The notes beneath the pieces were generated by a model that had not been told where the DNA came from, did no database searches, and saw only the letters and a program-made list of their open reading frames with translations. Positions 35,023 to 44,172 of a stretch of 64,000 nucleotides of DNA are shown in pieces. This DNA is from Helicobacter anseris (GTDB taxonomy: Bacteria; Campylobacterota; Campylobacteria; Campylobacterales; Helicobacteraceae). Made by a program: the position numbers and the translations under genes. Each line of letters begins with the position of its first letter. The stretch's first letter is position 1. The stretch spans positions 14,438-78,437 of the forward strand of contig JXTW01000002.1 of NCBI GenBank assembly GCA_004368235.1. Reading direction: 5' to 3'.

Positions 35023-35468
35023 AAAATAAAAATATTACCTCTAAGAAAGCTAATCTAGGTGAGATTTTAAATGTGCAGAACTTAGGTTACTTACAGCGTA
35101 TTAGTGAAGATGTACTTGAAGTTTATCTACAAAATGGTAGTTTTAACTCTAAAGAACCTTGGTTTTTAAAAGATAATGGCGGGCAAGAGTATGTAGTATT
35201 GCCCCAGCATGTTTTAAAAAATATAATCTCTTTGATACGCAAGGCACATGAGGATAGATTGCGTGTTGAATTAGAGAGAGATATTATTTCACTTACTCCA
35301 ATTGACTTTGATGATGTGATGAGTGTAGCAACTTCTCGTGTAGAAAGCTTAAGAAATAAGGATGGTAGTCTACCTCATATCAACACAATGCAACTTATTA
35401 AAGATATAAAAAAAGATCATCCAAATTTATTTTTAAACCTTGATTCTATTATTGGGGGCAGGATATGA
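35001..35468 (+). CDS. DUF2603 (UPF0763) protein
   Basis: A 155-residue protein of a family confined to epsilonproteobacteria as far as I know, with the signature GEILNVQNLGYLQRIS near residue 20. No signal peptide or membrane segment. Function unknown. It overlaps argF by 22 bases and hemN by 4, and in H. pylori a relative also precedes hemN, so the pairing is conserved. Confidence 0.85.
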   Translation: MATPKQVKNKNITSKKANLGEILNVQNLGYLQRISEDVLEVYLQNGSFNSKEPWFLKDNGGQEYVVLPQHVLKNIISLIRKAHEDRLRVELERDIISLTPIDFDDVMSVATSRVESLRNKDGSLPHINTMQLIKDIKKDHPNLFLNLDSIIGGRI

Positions 35469-36838
35469 TTGATTTTAAAAAATTTGCGAGTTATTCTAAG
35501 GCTGGTCCTAGATATACTAGCTATCCTACTGCAGTTGAGTTTAAAGAAAATTTTGGGGTTAGTGATTTTGAAAGCGCACTAAAAAGAAATGATAAGACTG
35601 CTAATTTGCCATTATCTATTTATGTGCATTTACCATTTTGCAAAAGTGCATGTTATTTTTGCGCATGTAATGTTATCTATACTAATAGTGAGGATAAAAA
35701 AGAACGCTATCTTGGTTATCTCAAAAAAGAATTATCGCTTATTAGTAAAAAAATGGACACTTCTCGCGAGGTCGTGCAGTTACATTTTGGGGGAGGGACT
35801 CCCACTTATTTTAGCGCTAAGCAGCTAGAATATATAATTAATGCTATTTATCAGACCTTTCCTAATTTTGCTAAAAATGCTGAAATAAGCTGTGAAGTAG
35901 ATCCTAGGCATTTTACGCATGAACAAATGGTGGTATTAAAATCAGGAGGGTTTAATCGTATTAGTTTTGGTGTTCAGGATTTTGATTCTGTTGTACAAAA
36001 GGCAATTAATCGTTTTCAAAGTATAGAGCTTATGGAAAAAGTAGTTAAAATTGCTAGAGATCAGGGCATTCGATCTATTAATTTTGATTTAATTTATGGA
36101 CTTCCTTATCAAAATCTCTCCAGTTTTATGGATACATTAAAAAAAGCTGTATCACTTGGTGCAGATAGATTTGCTATTTTTAATTATGCACATGTACCTT
36201 GGATTAAAAGAACAATGGGAAATATCGATGAAAAAACGCTTCCGAGCCCAGAAGTAAAATTAGAGATTTTAAAAAATACAATTGCTTTTTTAAAAGATTG
36301 CGGTTATGAGATGATAGGGATGGATCATTTTGCTAAAAGCGATGATGAGTTAACTTTGGCTAGTCAAAATGCGGAATTAAGAAGAAATTTTCAAGGCTAT
36401 ACAACACGTGGCTTTTCTCAAACTATAGGTATTGGACTTACTTCAATTGGAGAAGGATTGGATTATTATGCACAGAATTTTAAGGATATCAAGCAATATG
36501 AAGCAGCTCTTGATAATGGCGAGTTACCTATTGAGCGTGGTATAGCTTTAAGCTATGAGGATAGATTGCGTAAAGAGGTTATTATGCAATTAATGAATAA
36601 TACTCAATTGGAATTTAAAAAAATTGAGTTACTTTTTAATATTGATTTTAAGACATATTTTGCAAAAGAAATACAAAGACTCCAAACATTCATAGATGAT
36701 GGAATTTTAGAAGTTAAAGATGATGGCATATATGCAAATGCAACTGGTGGAATGCTTATTCGTAATATTGCAATGGTATTTGATGCTTATTTAGATAAGA
36801 TTCCAGAAGATCAAAGAAGATTTAGCAAAACGGTGTAA
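35465..36838 (+). CDS. hemN: Oxygen-independent coproporphyrinogen III oxidase
   Basis: A 457-residue radical-SAM enzyme of haem synthesis. PRYTSYPTAVEF opens the family, and the [4Fe-4S] motif HLPFCKSACYFCACN (CxxxCxxC) lies at about residues 55-69, followed by HFGGGTPTY. The C-terminal TGGMLIRNIAMVFD is also typical of true HemN. Normal length. It overlaps DUF2603 by 4 bases and ends 2 bases before the truncated glpC. Confidence 0.94.
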   Translation: MIDFKKFASYSKAGPRYTSYPTAVEFKENFGVSDFESALKRNDKTANLPLSIYVHLPFCKSACYFCACNVIYTNSEDKKERYLGYLKKELSLISKKMDTSREVVQLHFGGGTPTYFSAKQLEYIINAIYQTFPNFAKNAEISCEVDPRHFTHEQMVVLKSGGFNRISFGVQDFDSVVQKAINRFQSIELMEKVVKIARDQGIRSINFDLIYGLPYQNLSSFMDTLKKAVSLGADRFAIFNYAHVPWIKRTMGNIDEKTLPSPEVKLEILKNTIAFLKDCGYEMIGMDHFAKSDDELTLASQNAELRRNFQGYTTRGFSQTIGIGLTSIGEGLDYYAQNFKDIKQYEAALDNGELPIERGIALSYEDRLRKEVIMQLMNNTQLEFKKIELLFNIDFKTYFAKEIQRLQTFIDDGILEVKDDGIYANATGGMLIRNIAMVFDAYLDKIPEDQRRFSKTV

Positions 36839-36840
36839 AT

Positions 36841-37128
36841 ATGCAAGAATGGTTGCAAATAGCACTGGGGTGTATAAAATGTGCAAAATGTATACCAACT
36901 TGTCAAATGTATCAAACTTATCTTGATGAAGTGCATTCTCCTAGAGGTTTATTAGGGCTTTTAAGTATTCTTGATAATAAACCTGATTATGCTGAATATA
37001 TAAAAGAAGCTCTAGATTCTTGTTTATTATGTGAGAATTGCAATAAGCGCTGCCCTAAAGATTTAAATATTAGCTTTGCTATAAAGTTGGCTCAAGAAAG
37101 TTTAATTAATAAAACTCAAAAGCCCTAA
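36841..37128 (+). CDS. C-terminally truncated GlpC-like ferredoxin-domain protein
   Basis: Only 95 residues, with two complete [4Fe-4S] cysteine motifs: CIKCAKCIPTCQ (residues 10-21) and CLLCENCNKRCP (about 61-72). This is the N-terminal ferredoxin domain of the larger GlpC/HP0666-type Fe-S oxidoreductase found after hemN in H. pylori, whose two CCG domains (about 300 residues) are absent here. The 3' end overlaps the tail of rsmH on the other strand by 23 bases, so a rearrangement probably joined the two. It could still bind clusters; whether it is functional is unknown. Confidence 0.8.
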   Translation: MQEWLQIALGCIKCAKCIPTCQMYQTYLDEVHSPRGLLGLLSILDNKPDYAEYIKEALDSCLLCENCNKRCPKDLNISFAIKLAQESLINKTQKP

Positions 37129-38023
37129 GTTTAGCACACTTGGCACGAGAGTTGTGTTTTAGTTCATAACTTGTAGCTATTATGGGTTTTTTAGTGATAA
37201 TTCTTCCTATTTCATGGTTATTTCCACATTCACAACGCATTGCATCTTCTGGACAAATACAAGATTTTGCATAGTCCTTAAAACAGTTTTTAATAGCCCT
37301 ATCTTCAAGAGAATGAAAGCTAATAATGCATAAAATTGCTTTTTTAAGTTTCTTTACACTTTTTAGTAAGTCATCAAGCTCTTTAAGCTCTTGATTTACT
37401 TCAATCCTTAGGGCTTGATAGACTAAGGGTAATATTTTTGGATTTTTAAAATGTGTTTTTAGCCATTGACTAAAACTTTTAGCAGAATCTAAAATAAGAG
37501 TATTGTGTTCCCTAAGTTGAATAATAAGATTGGCTATTTTTTTTGCTTCTCTAAGTTCACCAAAATCAGAAAACACTCTTATTAATTCACGTTGTGAATA
37601 ATTTTTTAATATTTTTTCTGCATCTAAGTTATTTGAAATATCCATACGCATATCCAATCTATCGCTTTCAAAACCAAAACCACGACTAGGGGTATCTAAT
37701 TGATAAGAGCTCACACCAATATCTGCTAAAACTCCACAGACTTTTTCCTGATACTGATCTAAAAGCTTTGGAAGAACCTCTCCAAATCCTCCACTTTCAC
37801 ATAAAAATCTATTTTTAAATGATGTTAATCTAGTTTTACTGAAATCTCTAGCATCCTTATCTTTATCAATGCCTATAACTTTTATGCGTGGATGAGTTTT
37901 TAAAATAGCTTCAGAATGTCCCCCAAAGCCAAGCGTACAATCAATTAATATACCTTCTCTAAGATTTTTAAAGATATTTAAAACCTCATTTTTAAGCACA
38001 GGAATGTGAGGGATATTATCCAT
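37106..38023 (-). CDS. rsmH: 16S rRNA m4C1402 methyltransferase RsmH
   Basis: A 305-residue MraW protein. HIPVLKNEVLNIF, IDCTLGFGGHSEAIL (SAM site), GIDKDKDA, RGFGFESDRLDMRMD and IISFHSLEDRAIKN are in the family order. Usual length. The cysteine-rich insert CICPEDAMRCECGNNHEIG near the C terminus is normal for this branch. Convergent with and overlapping the truncated glpC. Confidence 0.94.
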   Translation of the reverse strand: MDNIPHIPVLKNEVLNIFKNLREGILIDCTLGFGGHSEAILKTHPRIKVIGIDKDKDARDFSKTRLTSFKNRFLCESGGFGEVLPKLLDQYQEKVCGVLADIGVSSYQLDTPSRGFGFESDRLDMRMDISNNLDAEKILKNYSQRELIRVFSDFGELREAKKIANLIIQLREHNTLILDSAKSFSQWLKTHFKNPKILPLVYQALRIEVNQELKELDDLLKSVKKLKKAILCIISFHSLEDRAIKNCFKDYAKSCICPEDAMRCECGNNHEIGRIITKKPIIATSYELKHNSRAKCAKLRAFEFY

Positions 38024-38082
38024 ATTCTTTCCTATTTTTATTTTTTATAATGTATTTTTAAAAATAGATTATAAAAAATAAA

Positions 38083-38396
38083 AAAGGGGTATAGCTATAA
38101 GCCGAGTTCTGTCTAGAGTGATTATTTATCTTGGTAATATTTTGCAATATTACTCACGCGAAGAGTTAAAATTCAAGACTTTAACCATACTCTTCTTGCT
38201 ACGGATTGGGTTTACATAGACGCTATCAAATTGCTTTGAAGCCGGTAGGCTCTTACCCCACCTTTTCACCCTTACTATTTTAGCGGTTATTTTCTGTTGC
38301 ACTATCCCTTAGTTTACACTAGCCATCTGTTAGATGGAATCCTGTCTTGTGTAGCTCGGACTTTCCTCTCAAAAGAGCAATCACTCACTATACCCA
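38083..38396 (-). ncRNA. rnpB: RNase P RNA
   Basis: Read leftward, GAGAGGAAAGTCCGAGCTAC (near 38372-38350) is the conserved 5' core and ACAGAACTCGGCTTAT (near 38112-38097) the conserved 3' core of bacterial RNase P RNA. The ends GGGTATAG and CTATACCC pair as helix P1 (38388-38395 with 38087-38094). A TGCTAGAAT promoter (-10 at 38408-38403) lies 7 bases upstream and a T-rich run follows the 3' end. Length about 310 nt is normal. It accounts for the gap between rsmH and the autotransporter. Confidence 0.95.
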
Positions 38397-38431
38397 AAAG
38401 GGATTCTAGCAAAATAAATAATGTTTTACTC

Positions 38432-41400
38432 TTAAAAATGCCAACTACCACCAATGCTACCAGATACTCCAAAGCTAGTTGTAGGAATATATTGAGTAGC
38501 TATCATATATTTAAGAGAAAAGCTATCTGTAATATCATAATTGCCACTAAAGGCTAACTCTAGCCATATAGGAGAAATGGTAGTATCATAGCCTATAGGA
38601 CTAGCTGTGCCAATATAAACTTGTCTTGAAAAATCAGAAAGAGCATTATAGGTTGCAAGCAATGAAATGGCATTAATGCTATGTTGGGTTGCTAGATTAT
38701 ATTCTACACCTGCTCTTATAAATGGTATATTTTGGTTTAAACTTGAAAGTTTAATAAAATTATCATTATTAAAGGCATTAAAAATCTCTTCTGGCAAATA
38801 AACATAAGAATAGCCTAAACCAACTACAGGCTTAATAGCTTGATAATGAGTACTACTTTTGATGAGATCAAAACGATATTTATAATAGCTATCTATACGC
38901 ATAAATAGATCATTGCTAGTTTTAGGTGAATTAGCCGATCTAGCAATACTACCACCAAAATAAAAGTTAAATAATATTTCATTATGTCCCGTGATATATT
39001 GAGAGTGTAGGGCACCGATAAGATTTTGCAATTGTGATTTTGTATCATAGGCTTTAGCTTCAGCAAAGTTATAACGCAAAGATAATCCTAAGCTTAAAAA
39101 TTTATTCTTTTGATTTAACGCATAGTAATCATAGCCAGCGCTTAGTCCAGCTGCATAAGCCATTTTATTTTCCCCACCAAAAAATGATCCTTGAGCATCT
39201 GCCCATGCATGATGTTTATTAGTAGAGATAAGACTTGCAATTGCATTTATAGGTTGAGTATCACTTCTTGTATTTGATATTTCATTTTGACTATTTTCGG
39301 CTAAGCGAGTATTTAGAATCTGCTTTAATAATGACGTATGCATATTTAAACCAGATTGTCTTAAAATATCTTCTCTAGCACTTTTTTGATAACCATAAGC
39401 GCTAAAACTTGTTAACATAGATTCTACAGCGCTTGATCTATATTCACCCATTGATTTTATTGCACTATCTATAGTTTCAAGATGTTGGCTTAGAGCGGTC
39501 TTATTTCCATTAGCAGCTTCATCGACAATTTTATCTAAATAGACATCTTGATAAACCTTCTTTCCATCAATATTTGTATAAGCCAATGCTTTAAAAATAT
39601 CCTGATATTTATCTATTGCGTCTTTAACATTAGCAAGCTGATCTGGTGTTGTTGATGAGCTAGATGAATCTGCTATATTGGGTGTGATTGTTTTATCTAG
39701 CCATTTATCCATCCAATTAGCATCATTTAAATCAATAGGGGTAGTACGTACAAGTTTAATGCCAATTTCATAATCTTTAGATATAGAATCTATTTTAATA
39801 AAATCTGCTAGATTATGAGAGATTATATCAATGCTTTTATTTTTGCGATTATCAACTATTTTTTCATCACTTTTTATAAGAATATAGTCTGTATTATATC
39901 TAAGAGGTCTATAGTCAGTGGTGCTTACTGCGTTGTTTAGGACGATTTGAGCTTCACTATCTAATGTTAGCGTACTTTGATTATTCAAAGTAAGTATTGA
40001 ATCCAAATTATCAAATACGATTTTTGAATTATTAAAATTAGCCGAACCGATTTTTAAATCCAATTTGGCATTCTGATCACCACTAAAGTTAGAAATACCA
40101 GTATGCACATTTAAATTTTCTACTACAATTGTTGCTTTATTTACATCTACTGAAGGGGTAGTGTCAGAAGGATTAGTATTTTTTATATCAGAAGAAACTG
40201 CAAAGATATTTGCAGCATATAAATCCAGATATTTGATAGAAGCACTTGAACTATCATCTAAAGTAAGATTATAAGTTACCATTTTAGTTTTTATATTATT
40301 TATATCATCACTTGTTTTATCTATTCCCAAGAAGTTACCAAATTTAATAGGGTTTTTATCTGTATTGCTAACATTAAGCTTACTACCCGATTTAAGATTT
40401 ACATTTCCTTCAAAGAAAAAATTATCATCCTTATTATTTGCTTTAGAAGAAAGTGCTTGAGAATACGCCGCTCCATTTTTAAGAGCATTCTCTCCATCCT
40501 TGCCATCAATATAAATTTTTGCTTCCCCACCAAAAGTGGCTATCGTATTAGAAAGTTGCAAATCGCCCAATAAGGTAGCATCCCTTCCTAATGTAATATT
40601 GCCTCCCTCTCCTTTAATTTCTTTAAAAGTAAAAAATCTATGCTCCCAGTCAGGCTGATCAAAAGTGGTTGGAGATGTAAAAACATCTTGCTGTAATTTT
40701 TGTTTAATATAGTAAGACTTAGATAAAAAGCCGCTATTAACATAGGCATGTATTACTGGATGTCCTTGAAAGGATAGGGTACCTTTAGAGCTCATAAGAG
40801 TTCCATCAGGACTATGAATACTACCATCAAAAATTATACTTTTATTTGCATCTTGAGTACTTTTTATATTAATGTTATTACCAATTTGACCATGATAAAT
40901 AATATTTGTATTTGAAGTATTAGAAATAGTAAGAGTAGCATTAGAGCCGGTATTGATAATCCTTGCCCCAAAATCTGAAGCATTAATATGGTCAAAAGTG
41001 ATATCATTACCATTGATATCCAGTTTGCCACCTAAACGTGAAAAATTTAATTTTGAAGTATCTAGTGCGCTAGACTTACCTTCTGCTAACTTTAAGGTAG
41101 CACGTCCACTTACAAGGACTATATGCTTAAAAGTTGCTCCTCCATTAACTGCTGTTTGAGAGGTTGTGGGATCTAAAATAACTTCTCCTTCTCCAAGATT
41201 AAGCCAACTGATATTTTGTTGGGTAACTCTTAGCGTTCCTTTGCCCACTTTAAACAATCCATCTGATGAGCTATAGCCATTTATATCCCAATTGACTACC
41301 ACTCCTTCATCAATACTTATACCACCGCCCTTCCATTGAGAAGCAGCTATTTGATTTTTTGAATTTGTATAAGTCCCAGTAACTGTATATTCTGTACCTC

Positions 41401-42445
41401 TTTCACCTTGAAAATAAAATCCTCCACTTCCAGAATCTACTGCTGCTGTTAGATTGATCATACCCCCACCATATATATAGGTATCTTTTTCCTTAGCAGT
41501 AGTTAGTGTATCTAGTGTTGAGCCATCCCAATTTATTGTTCTGCCATCAAGTTTAATGCTTCCATTGATATAGCGTTGTTTTAAGTTATCTAATTCTTGC
41601 TGATTATGTGAAACATAATAGGCTGTAGCGTCACGATTTAAAGTATATTGACTTGAAGATCCAATAAAGTAGTCTGTACTACTGGCAGATTGAGCAAAAC
41701 CTACTACCACCCATTTTTTCTCTTGAGTATCCCAAGCAAACATAGGAGAACCACTATCACTTGAGGTGATAAAATTTGAAAAACCATCAACTCCAGCAGT
41801 CACAAATTGCAATTTTTGCTTATTATCATTTGTTAAGCCTTTATAATTTAAAATACCCCCAGTTGCAGCTGATCCAGCTGCACCAGAGACTAATAATGCG
41901 ACAGATCCTTTCTTATCTCTATCAGTAACATAATACATATAGCCATACCCGGATCGAAAAAATAAGGTATAGCGGTTAGTATCTAGTGGTTTTTCCTTAT
42001 TTACTTCAATGATATCCAAAGCATCGCCACTAGTGATAAATTTATTTGTTCTAGCATAAGATCTATCTATATTAGTATTATTGACTTGATCTACAAAACT
42101 ATATTCATATTCTGGTGACCAATATTTTTTTACTACAACTGCTGTTAAAACGTGCATAGCAGTACCAACATATGATCCACCTAAAAAACTTTTGTTCCCA
42201 CCTGCCCAATCTACTGAACTTGCAAAATCCGGCATAATGACATCATAGGTTATAGAGCTTGCTTGATTATAATCTCCCGGTGTAGTGGAATTTTTTCTTG
42301 TAATGGTAACCCCATAAGAACCAGCAGTATAACGTCCTTTGTTTTGTCCAAAATCCATATAGTCTTGATAAAAATATTGTTCTTCAGCAATATTGCTCAA
42401 AAGATAACTAGATAAAGCTATACTAAGAAAAATGCTTTTTTTCAT
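38432..42445 (-). CDS. Autotransporter with an N-terminal S6-type serine protease domain
   Basis: A 1337-residue type V secreted protein. Signal peptide (1 to about 20), then a chymotrypsin-like S6 domain (about 25-300): probable triad H98 (GTAMHVLTA), D127 (NIDRSYARTNKFITSG) and S231 in SSDSGSPMFAWD, where most family members have GDSGS. A long beta-helix passenger (about 300-930) follows, then a helical linker and a 12-strand-type barrel (about 1060-1337) ending GSIGGSWHF with the terminal Phe. It would be displayed or released at the cell surface. Substrate unknown. Activity is uncertain because of the altered GDSGS site. Confidence 0.85.
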   Translation of the reverse strand: MKKSIFLSIALSSYLLSNIAEEQYFYQDYMDFGQNKGRYTAGSYGVTITRKNSTTPGDYNQASSITYDVIMPDFASSVDWAGGNKSFLGGSYVGTAMHVLTAVVVKKYWSPEYEYSFVDQVNNTNIDRSYARTNKFITSGDALDIIEVNKEKPLDTNRYTLFFRSGYGYMYYVTDRDKKGSVALLVSGAAGSAATGGILNYKGLTNDNKQKLQFVTAGVDGFSNFITSSDSGSPMFAWDTQEKKWVVVGFAQSASSTDYFIGSSSQYTLNRDATAYYVSHNQQELDNLKQRYINGSIKLDGRTINWDGSTLDTLTTAKEKDTYIYGGGMINLTAAVDSGSGGFYFQGERGTEYTVTGTYTNSKNQIAASQWKGGGISIDEGVVVNWDINGYSSSDGLFKVGKGTLRVTQQNISWLNLGEGEVILDPTTSQTAVNGGATFKHIVLVSGRATLKLAEGKSSALDTSKLNFSRLGGKLDINGNDITFDHINASDFGARIINTGSNATLTISNTSNTNIIYHGQIGNNINIKSTQDANKSIIFDGSIHSPDGTLMSSKGTLSFQGHPVIHAYVNSGFLSKSYYIKQKLQQDVFTSPTTFDQPDWEHRFFTFKEIKGEGGNITLGRDATLLGDLQLSNTIATFGGEAKIYIDGKDGENALKNGAAYSQALSSKANNKDDNFFFEGNVNLKSGSKLNVSNTDKNPIKFGNFLGIDKTSDDINNIKTKMVTYNLTLDDSSSASIKYLDLYAANIFAVSSDIKNTNPSDTTPSVDVNKATIVVENLNVHTGISNFSGDQNAKLDLKIGSANFNNSKIVFDNLDSILTLNNQSTLTLDSEAQIVLNNAVSTTDYRPLRYNTDYILIKSDEKIVDNRKNKSIDIISHNLADFIKIDSISKDYEIGIKLVRTTPIDLNDANWMDKWLDKTITPNIADSSSSSTTPDQLANVKDAIDKYQDIFKALAYTNIDGKKVYQDVYLDKIVDEAANGNKTALSQHLETIDSAIKSMGEYRSSAVESMLTSFSAYGYQKSAREDILRQSGLNMHTSLLKQILNTRLAENSQNEISNTRSDTQPINAIASLISTNKHHAWADAQGSFFGGENKMAYAAGLSAGYDYYALNQKNKFLSLGLSLRYNFAEAKAYDTKSQLQNLIGALHSQYITGHNEILFNFYFGGSIARSANSPKTSNDLFMRIDSYYKYRFDLIKSSTHYQAIKPVVGLGYSYVYLPEEIFNAFNNDNFIKLSSLNQNIPFIRAGVEYNLATQHSINAISLLATYNALSDFSRQVYIGTASPIGYDTTISPIWLELAFSGNYDITDSFSLKYMIATQYIPTTSFGVSGSIGGSWHF

Positions 42446-42486
42446 AAATTCCCTTGTTTTATGTATAAAATGTAATATTTATCAAA

Positions 42487-42492
42487 ATTATA
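42487..42492 (-). promoter_or_regulatory. Promoter of the autotransporter gene
   Basis: Leftward TGATATAAT with TATAAT at 42492-42487 predicts a start near 42480 and a leader of about 35 bases before the ATG at 42445. Confidence 0.5.
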
Positions 42493-42564
42493 TCAATTAG
42501 TGCTTTATTTATCAATCAAAATACCTAGTTTATATTTTTTTCATACAAAGTCATATTAATTGGC

Positions 42565-42570
42565 TATAAT
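42565..42570 (+). promoter_or_regulatory. Promoter of the MarR gene and RND efflux operon
   Basis: TATAAT at 42565-42570 predicts a start near 42577 and a leader of about 49 bases before the MarR ATG. No other convincing promoter was seen before the efflux adaptor, so regulator and pump are probably one transcript. A MarR operator palindrome could not be singled out in this AT-rich region. Confidence 0.5.
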
Positions 42571-42625
42571 CAGGTTTTTTCAAGGCTACTAAAAGGAAGA
42601 CAACAAAAATAGGGGCATACTTACT

Positions 42626-43129
42626 ATGAAGGAAGAATTGGGTAGTGAAAAGCTTATAGGTGCTTTATTTCTAGCATCAAGGCAAATGCGTCAAAAGGCA
42701 ACAAGAGATTTTGCAGAATATGGAGTTACTTTTGAGCAGCTAGAAATTCTTTTTTTACTCAAGCATAAAGATGAAATGAGCATCAGTCAAGTAGCGCATA
42801 AGCTAGAAAAAGACAAGGCTACCATATCTCGATCCATAAGGTTTTTAGAGCTAAGGGGATTAGTACAGAAAAAACTCAATATAACAGATAAAAGAAAGCT
42901 TAAAATTACCCTATCTAATGAAGGTAGAGCAAAGCTTGAGGAAGTATATATTTGTCATCATAATCTAGTTGAAGTGCTAGATCATACTGTTAATTTAGAA
43001 GAACAAAAGATTTTTTTGCAAATTTTAAGAAAAATAGTAGATATTTTTTGCGAGGATAATAACCCCTGCTGGCAAAAAATGGATAATCAAAATTTCATCC
43101 AAAAAGATTTGGATGGGGGGGGGGGATAA
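42626..43129 (+). CDS. MarR-family transcriptional regulator ending in a G-tract
   Basis: A 167-residue winged-helix repressor. The DNA-binding segment is SISQVAHKLEKDKATISRSIRFLELRGLVQKKLNITDKRK (about residues 51-90); helices on either side form the dimer. It precedes an RND efflux operon and is its likely regulator, sensing pump substrates. The last residues, DGGGG, are encoded by a run of 11 G followed by A-TAA. One more G would fuse the frame to the adaptor; one fewer adds DKVIANE and moves the stop into the adaptor start. Confidence 0.9.
   Translation: MKEELGSEKLIGALFLASRQMRQKATRDFAEYGVTFEQLEILFLLKHKDEMSISQVAHKLEKDKATISRSIRFLELRGLVQKKLNITDKRKLKITLSNEGRAKLEEVYICHHNLVEVLDHTVNLEEQKIFLQILRKIVDIFCEDNNPCWQKMDNQNFIQKDLDGGGG
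43115..43125 (+). repeat. Homopolymeric G11 tract at the MarR/efflux adaptor junction
   Basis: Eleven consecutive G, ending 15 bases before the adaptor ATG (43141) and 9 before an in-frame TTG (43135). Runs of this length in Helicobacter commonly vary by slipped-strand mispairing. It occupies the region where a ribosome binding site for the adaptor would be. By length: G11 gives a separate 167-residue regulator, G12 a regulator-adaptor fusion, G10 a seven-residue extension whose stop overlaps the adaptor's first codons. Confidence 0.9.
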
Positions 43130-43140
43130 AGTTATTGCAA

Positions 43141-44172
43141 ATGAATAAGGTCATATTTTATCTTTTTGCCACTCTTTATTTTTTTGTGATAAACCTAGAG
43201 GCAAAACCCATAGCGATTAATATTATAGAAATCAAAAAAGGTAGTCTACAGCAAGAAGAAAATTTCGTGGGCAATGTTGTTTTCAAAGAAAGTGCAAATA
43301 TTGCTTCACAATCAAGTGGAATCGTTAATGAAGTGAATTTTCGAGCTGGTCAAAAAGTGAAAAAAGGTGATAAGCTTTTAAGTCTTAATGATGAGCTTTT
43401 GCAAAAAGATATTATCACCAAACAAGCAAAGCTTGATCAAGCCCTATATGCGTTAGAAAAAAAGAAGAAGGAATTAGAAAGATATAAAAATTTGCTAGAT
43501 TCCCAGTCAATACCATTACAACAATATGAAAATGTAGAGTATGAAGTTAAGTCACAAGAAGCTGGTATTTTATCTTTACAAGCTCAATTAGATATGTCTA
43601 TACTTGATTTGAAACATAAGGTAATTTATGCGCCATTTGATGGAGTAATTGTTGAGCAAAAAGTACACCCTAGTGAATGGGTAAATACAGGTGAGGTAGT
43701 AGCCCAGATTCTAAACACTAAGGATGTAGAGGTAATTGCTGATGTTCCAAGTTTTATGATCAATAATTTAGCTCTTGATCAAAAAGTTAATGTTAAGATT
43801 AACAATCGCAATTATAAAGGAGTAATTGTTGCTCTTATCCCAAAGGCTAACATTAGCTCCCGCAATTTTCCCCTATATATCTCTATTAAAGGAGATGATA
43901 GATTGCTTGATGGAATGGCAGCTTCTATAAGGCTTGGCATTAATGGTCAAAATAATGGTTTTTTGATTCCTAGGGATTGCATTGTCCAACGTGGTGGTAA
44001 AAGTGGCGTTTTTATCGCCAAAGATGGGGTGGCAAAATTTGTACCCATAGAAGTGGTATCTATTAATCGTGCTAATGCGCTAATACAAGGAAATCTTAAA
44101 GAAGGTGAGACATTGGTCTTGCGTGGACAAGATAGACTAGATGATGGCTCCAAAGTTATAATTGTTCGATGA
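43141..44172 (+). CDS. RND efflux periplasmic adaptor (membrane fusion protein)
   Basis: About 343 residues from the ATG at 43141. Signal peptide KVIFYLFATLYFFVINLEA, then a lipoyl half (ASQSSGIVNEVNFRAGQKVKKGDKLL), a coiled-coil hairpin (about 80-150, ALYALEKKKKELERYKNLLDSQ) and the second lipoyl half (IYAPFDGVIVEQKVHPSEWVN), then beta-barrel domains. It links the inner-membrane pump to the outer-membrane channel. No conventional Shine-Dalgarno is seen other than the G-tract. The stop overlaps the pump gene start by 4 bases. Confidence 0.88.
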   Translation: MNKVIFYLFATLYFFVINLEAKPIAINIIEIKKGSLQQEENFVGNVVFKESANIASQSSGIVNEVNFRAGQKVKKGDKLLSLNDELLQKDIITKQAKLDQALYALEKKKKELERYKNLLDSQSIPLQQYENVEYEVKSQEAGILSLQAQLDMSILDLKHKVIYAPFDGVIVEQKVHPSEWVNTGEVVAQILNTKDVEVIADVPSFMINNLALDQKVNVKINNRNYKGVIVALIPKANISSRNFPLYISIKGDDRLLDGMAASIRLGINGQNNGFLIPRDCIVQRGGKSGVFIAKDGVAKFVPIEVVSINRANALIQGNLKEGETLVLRGQDRLDDGSKVIIVR

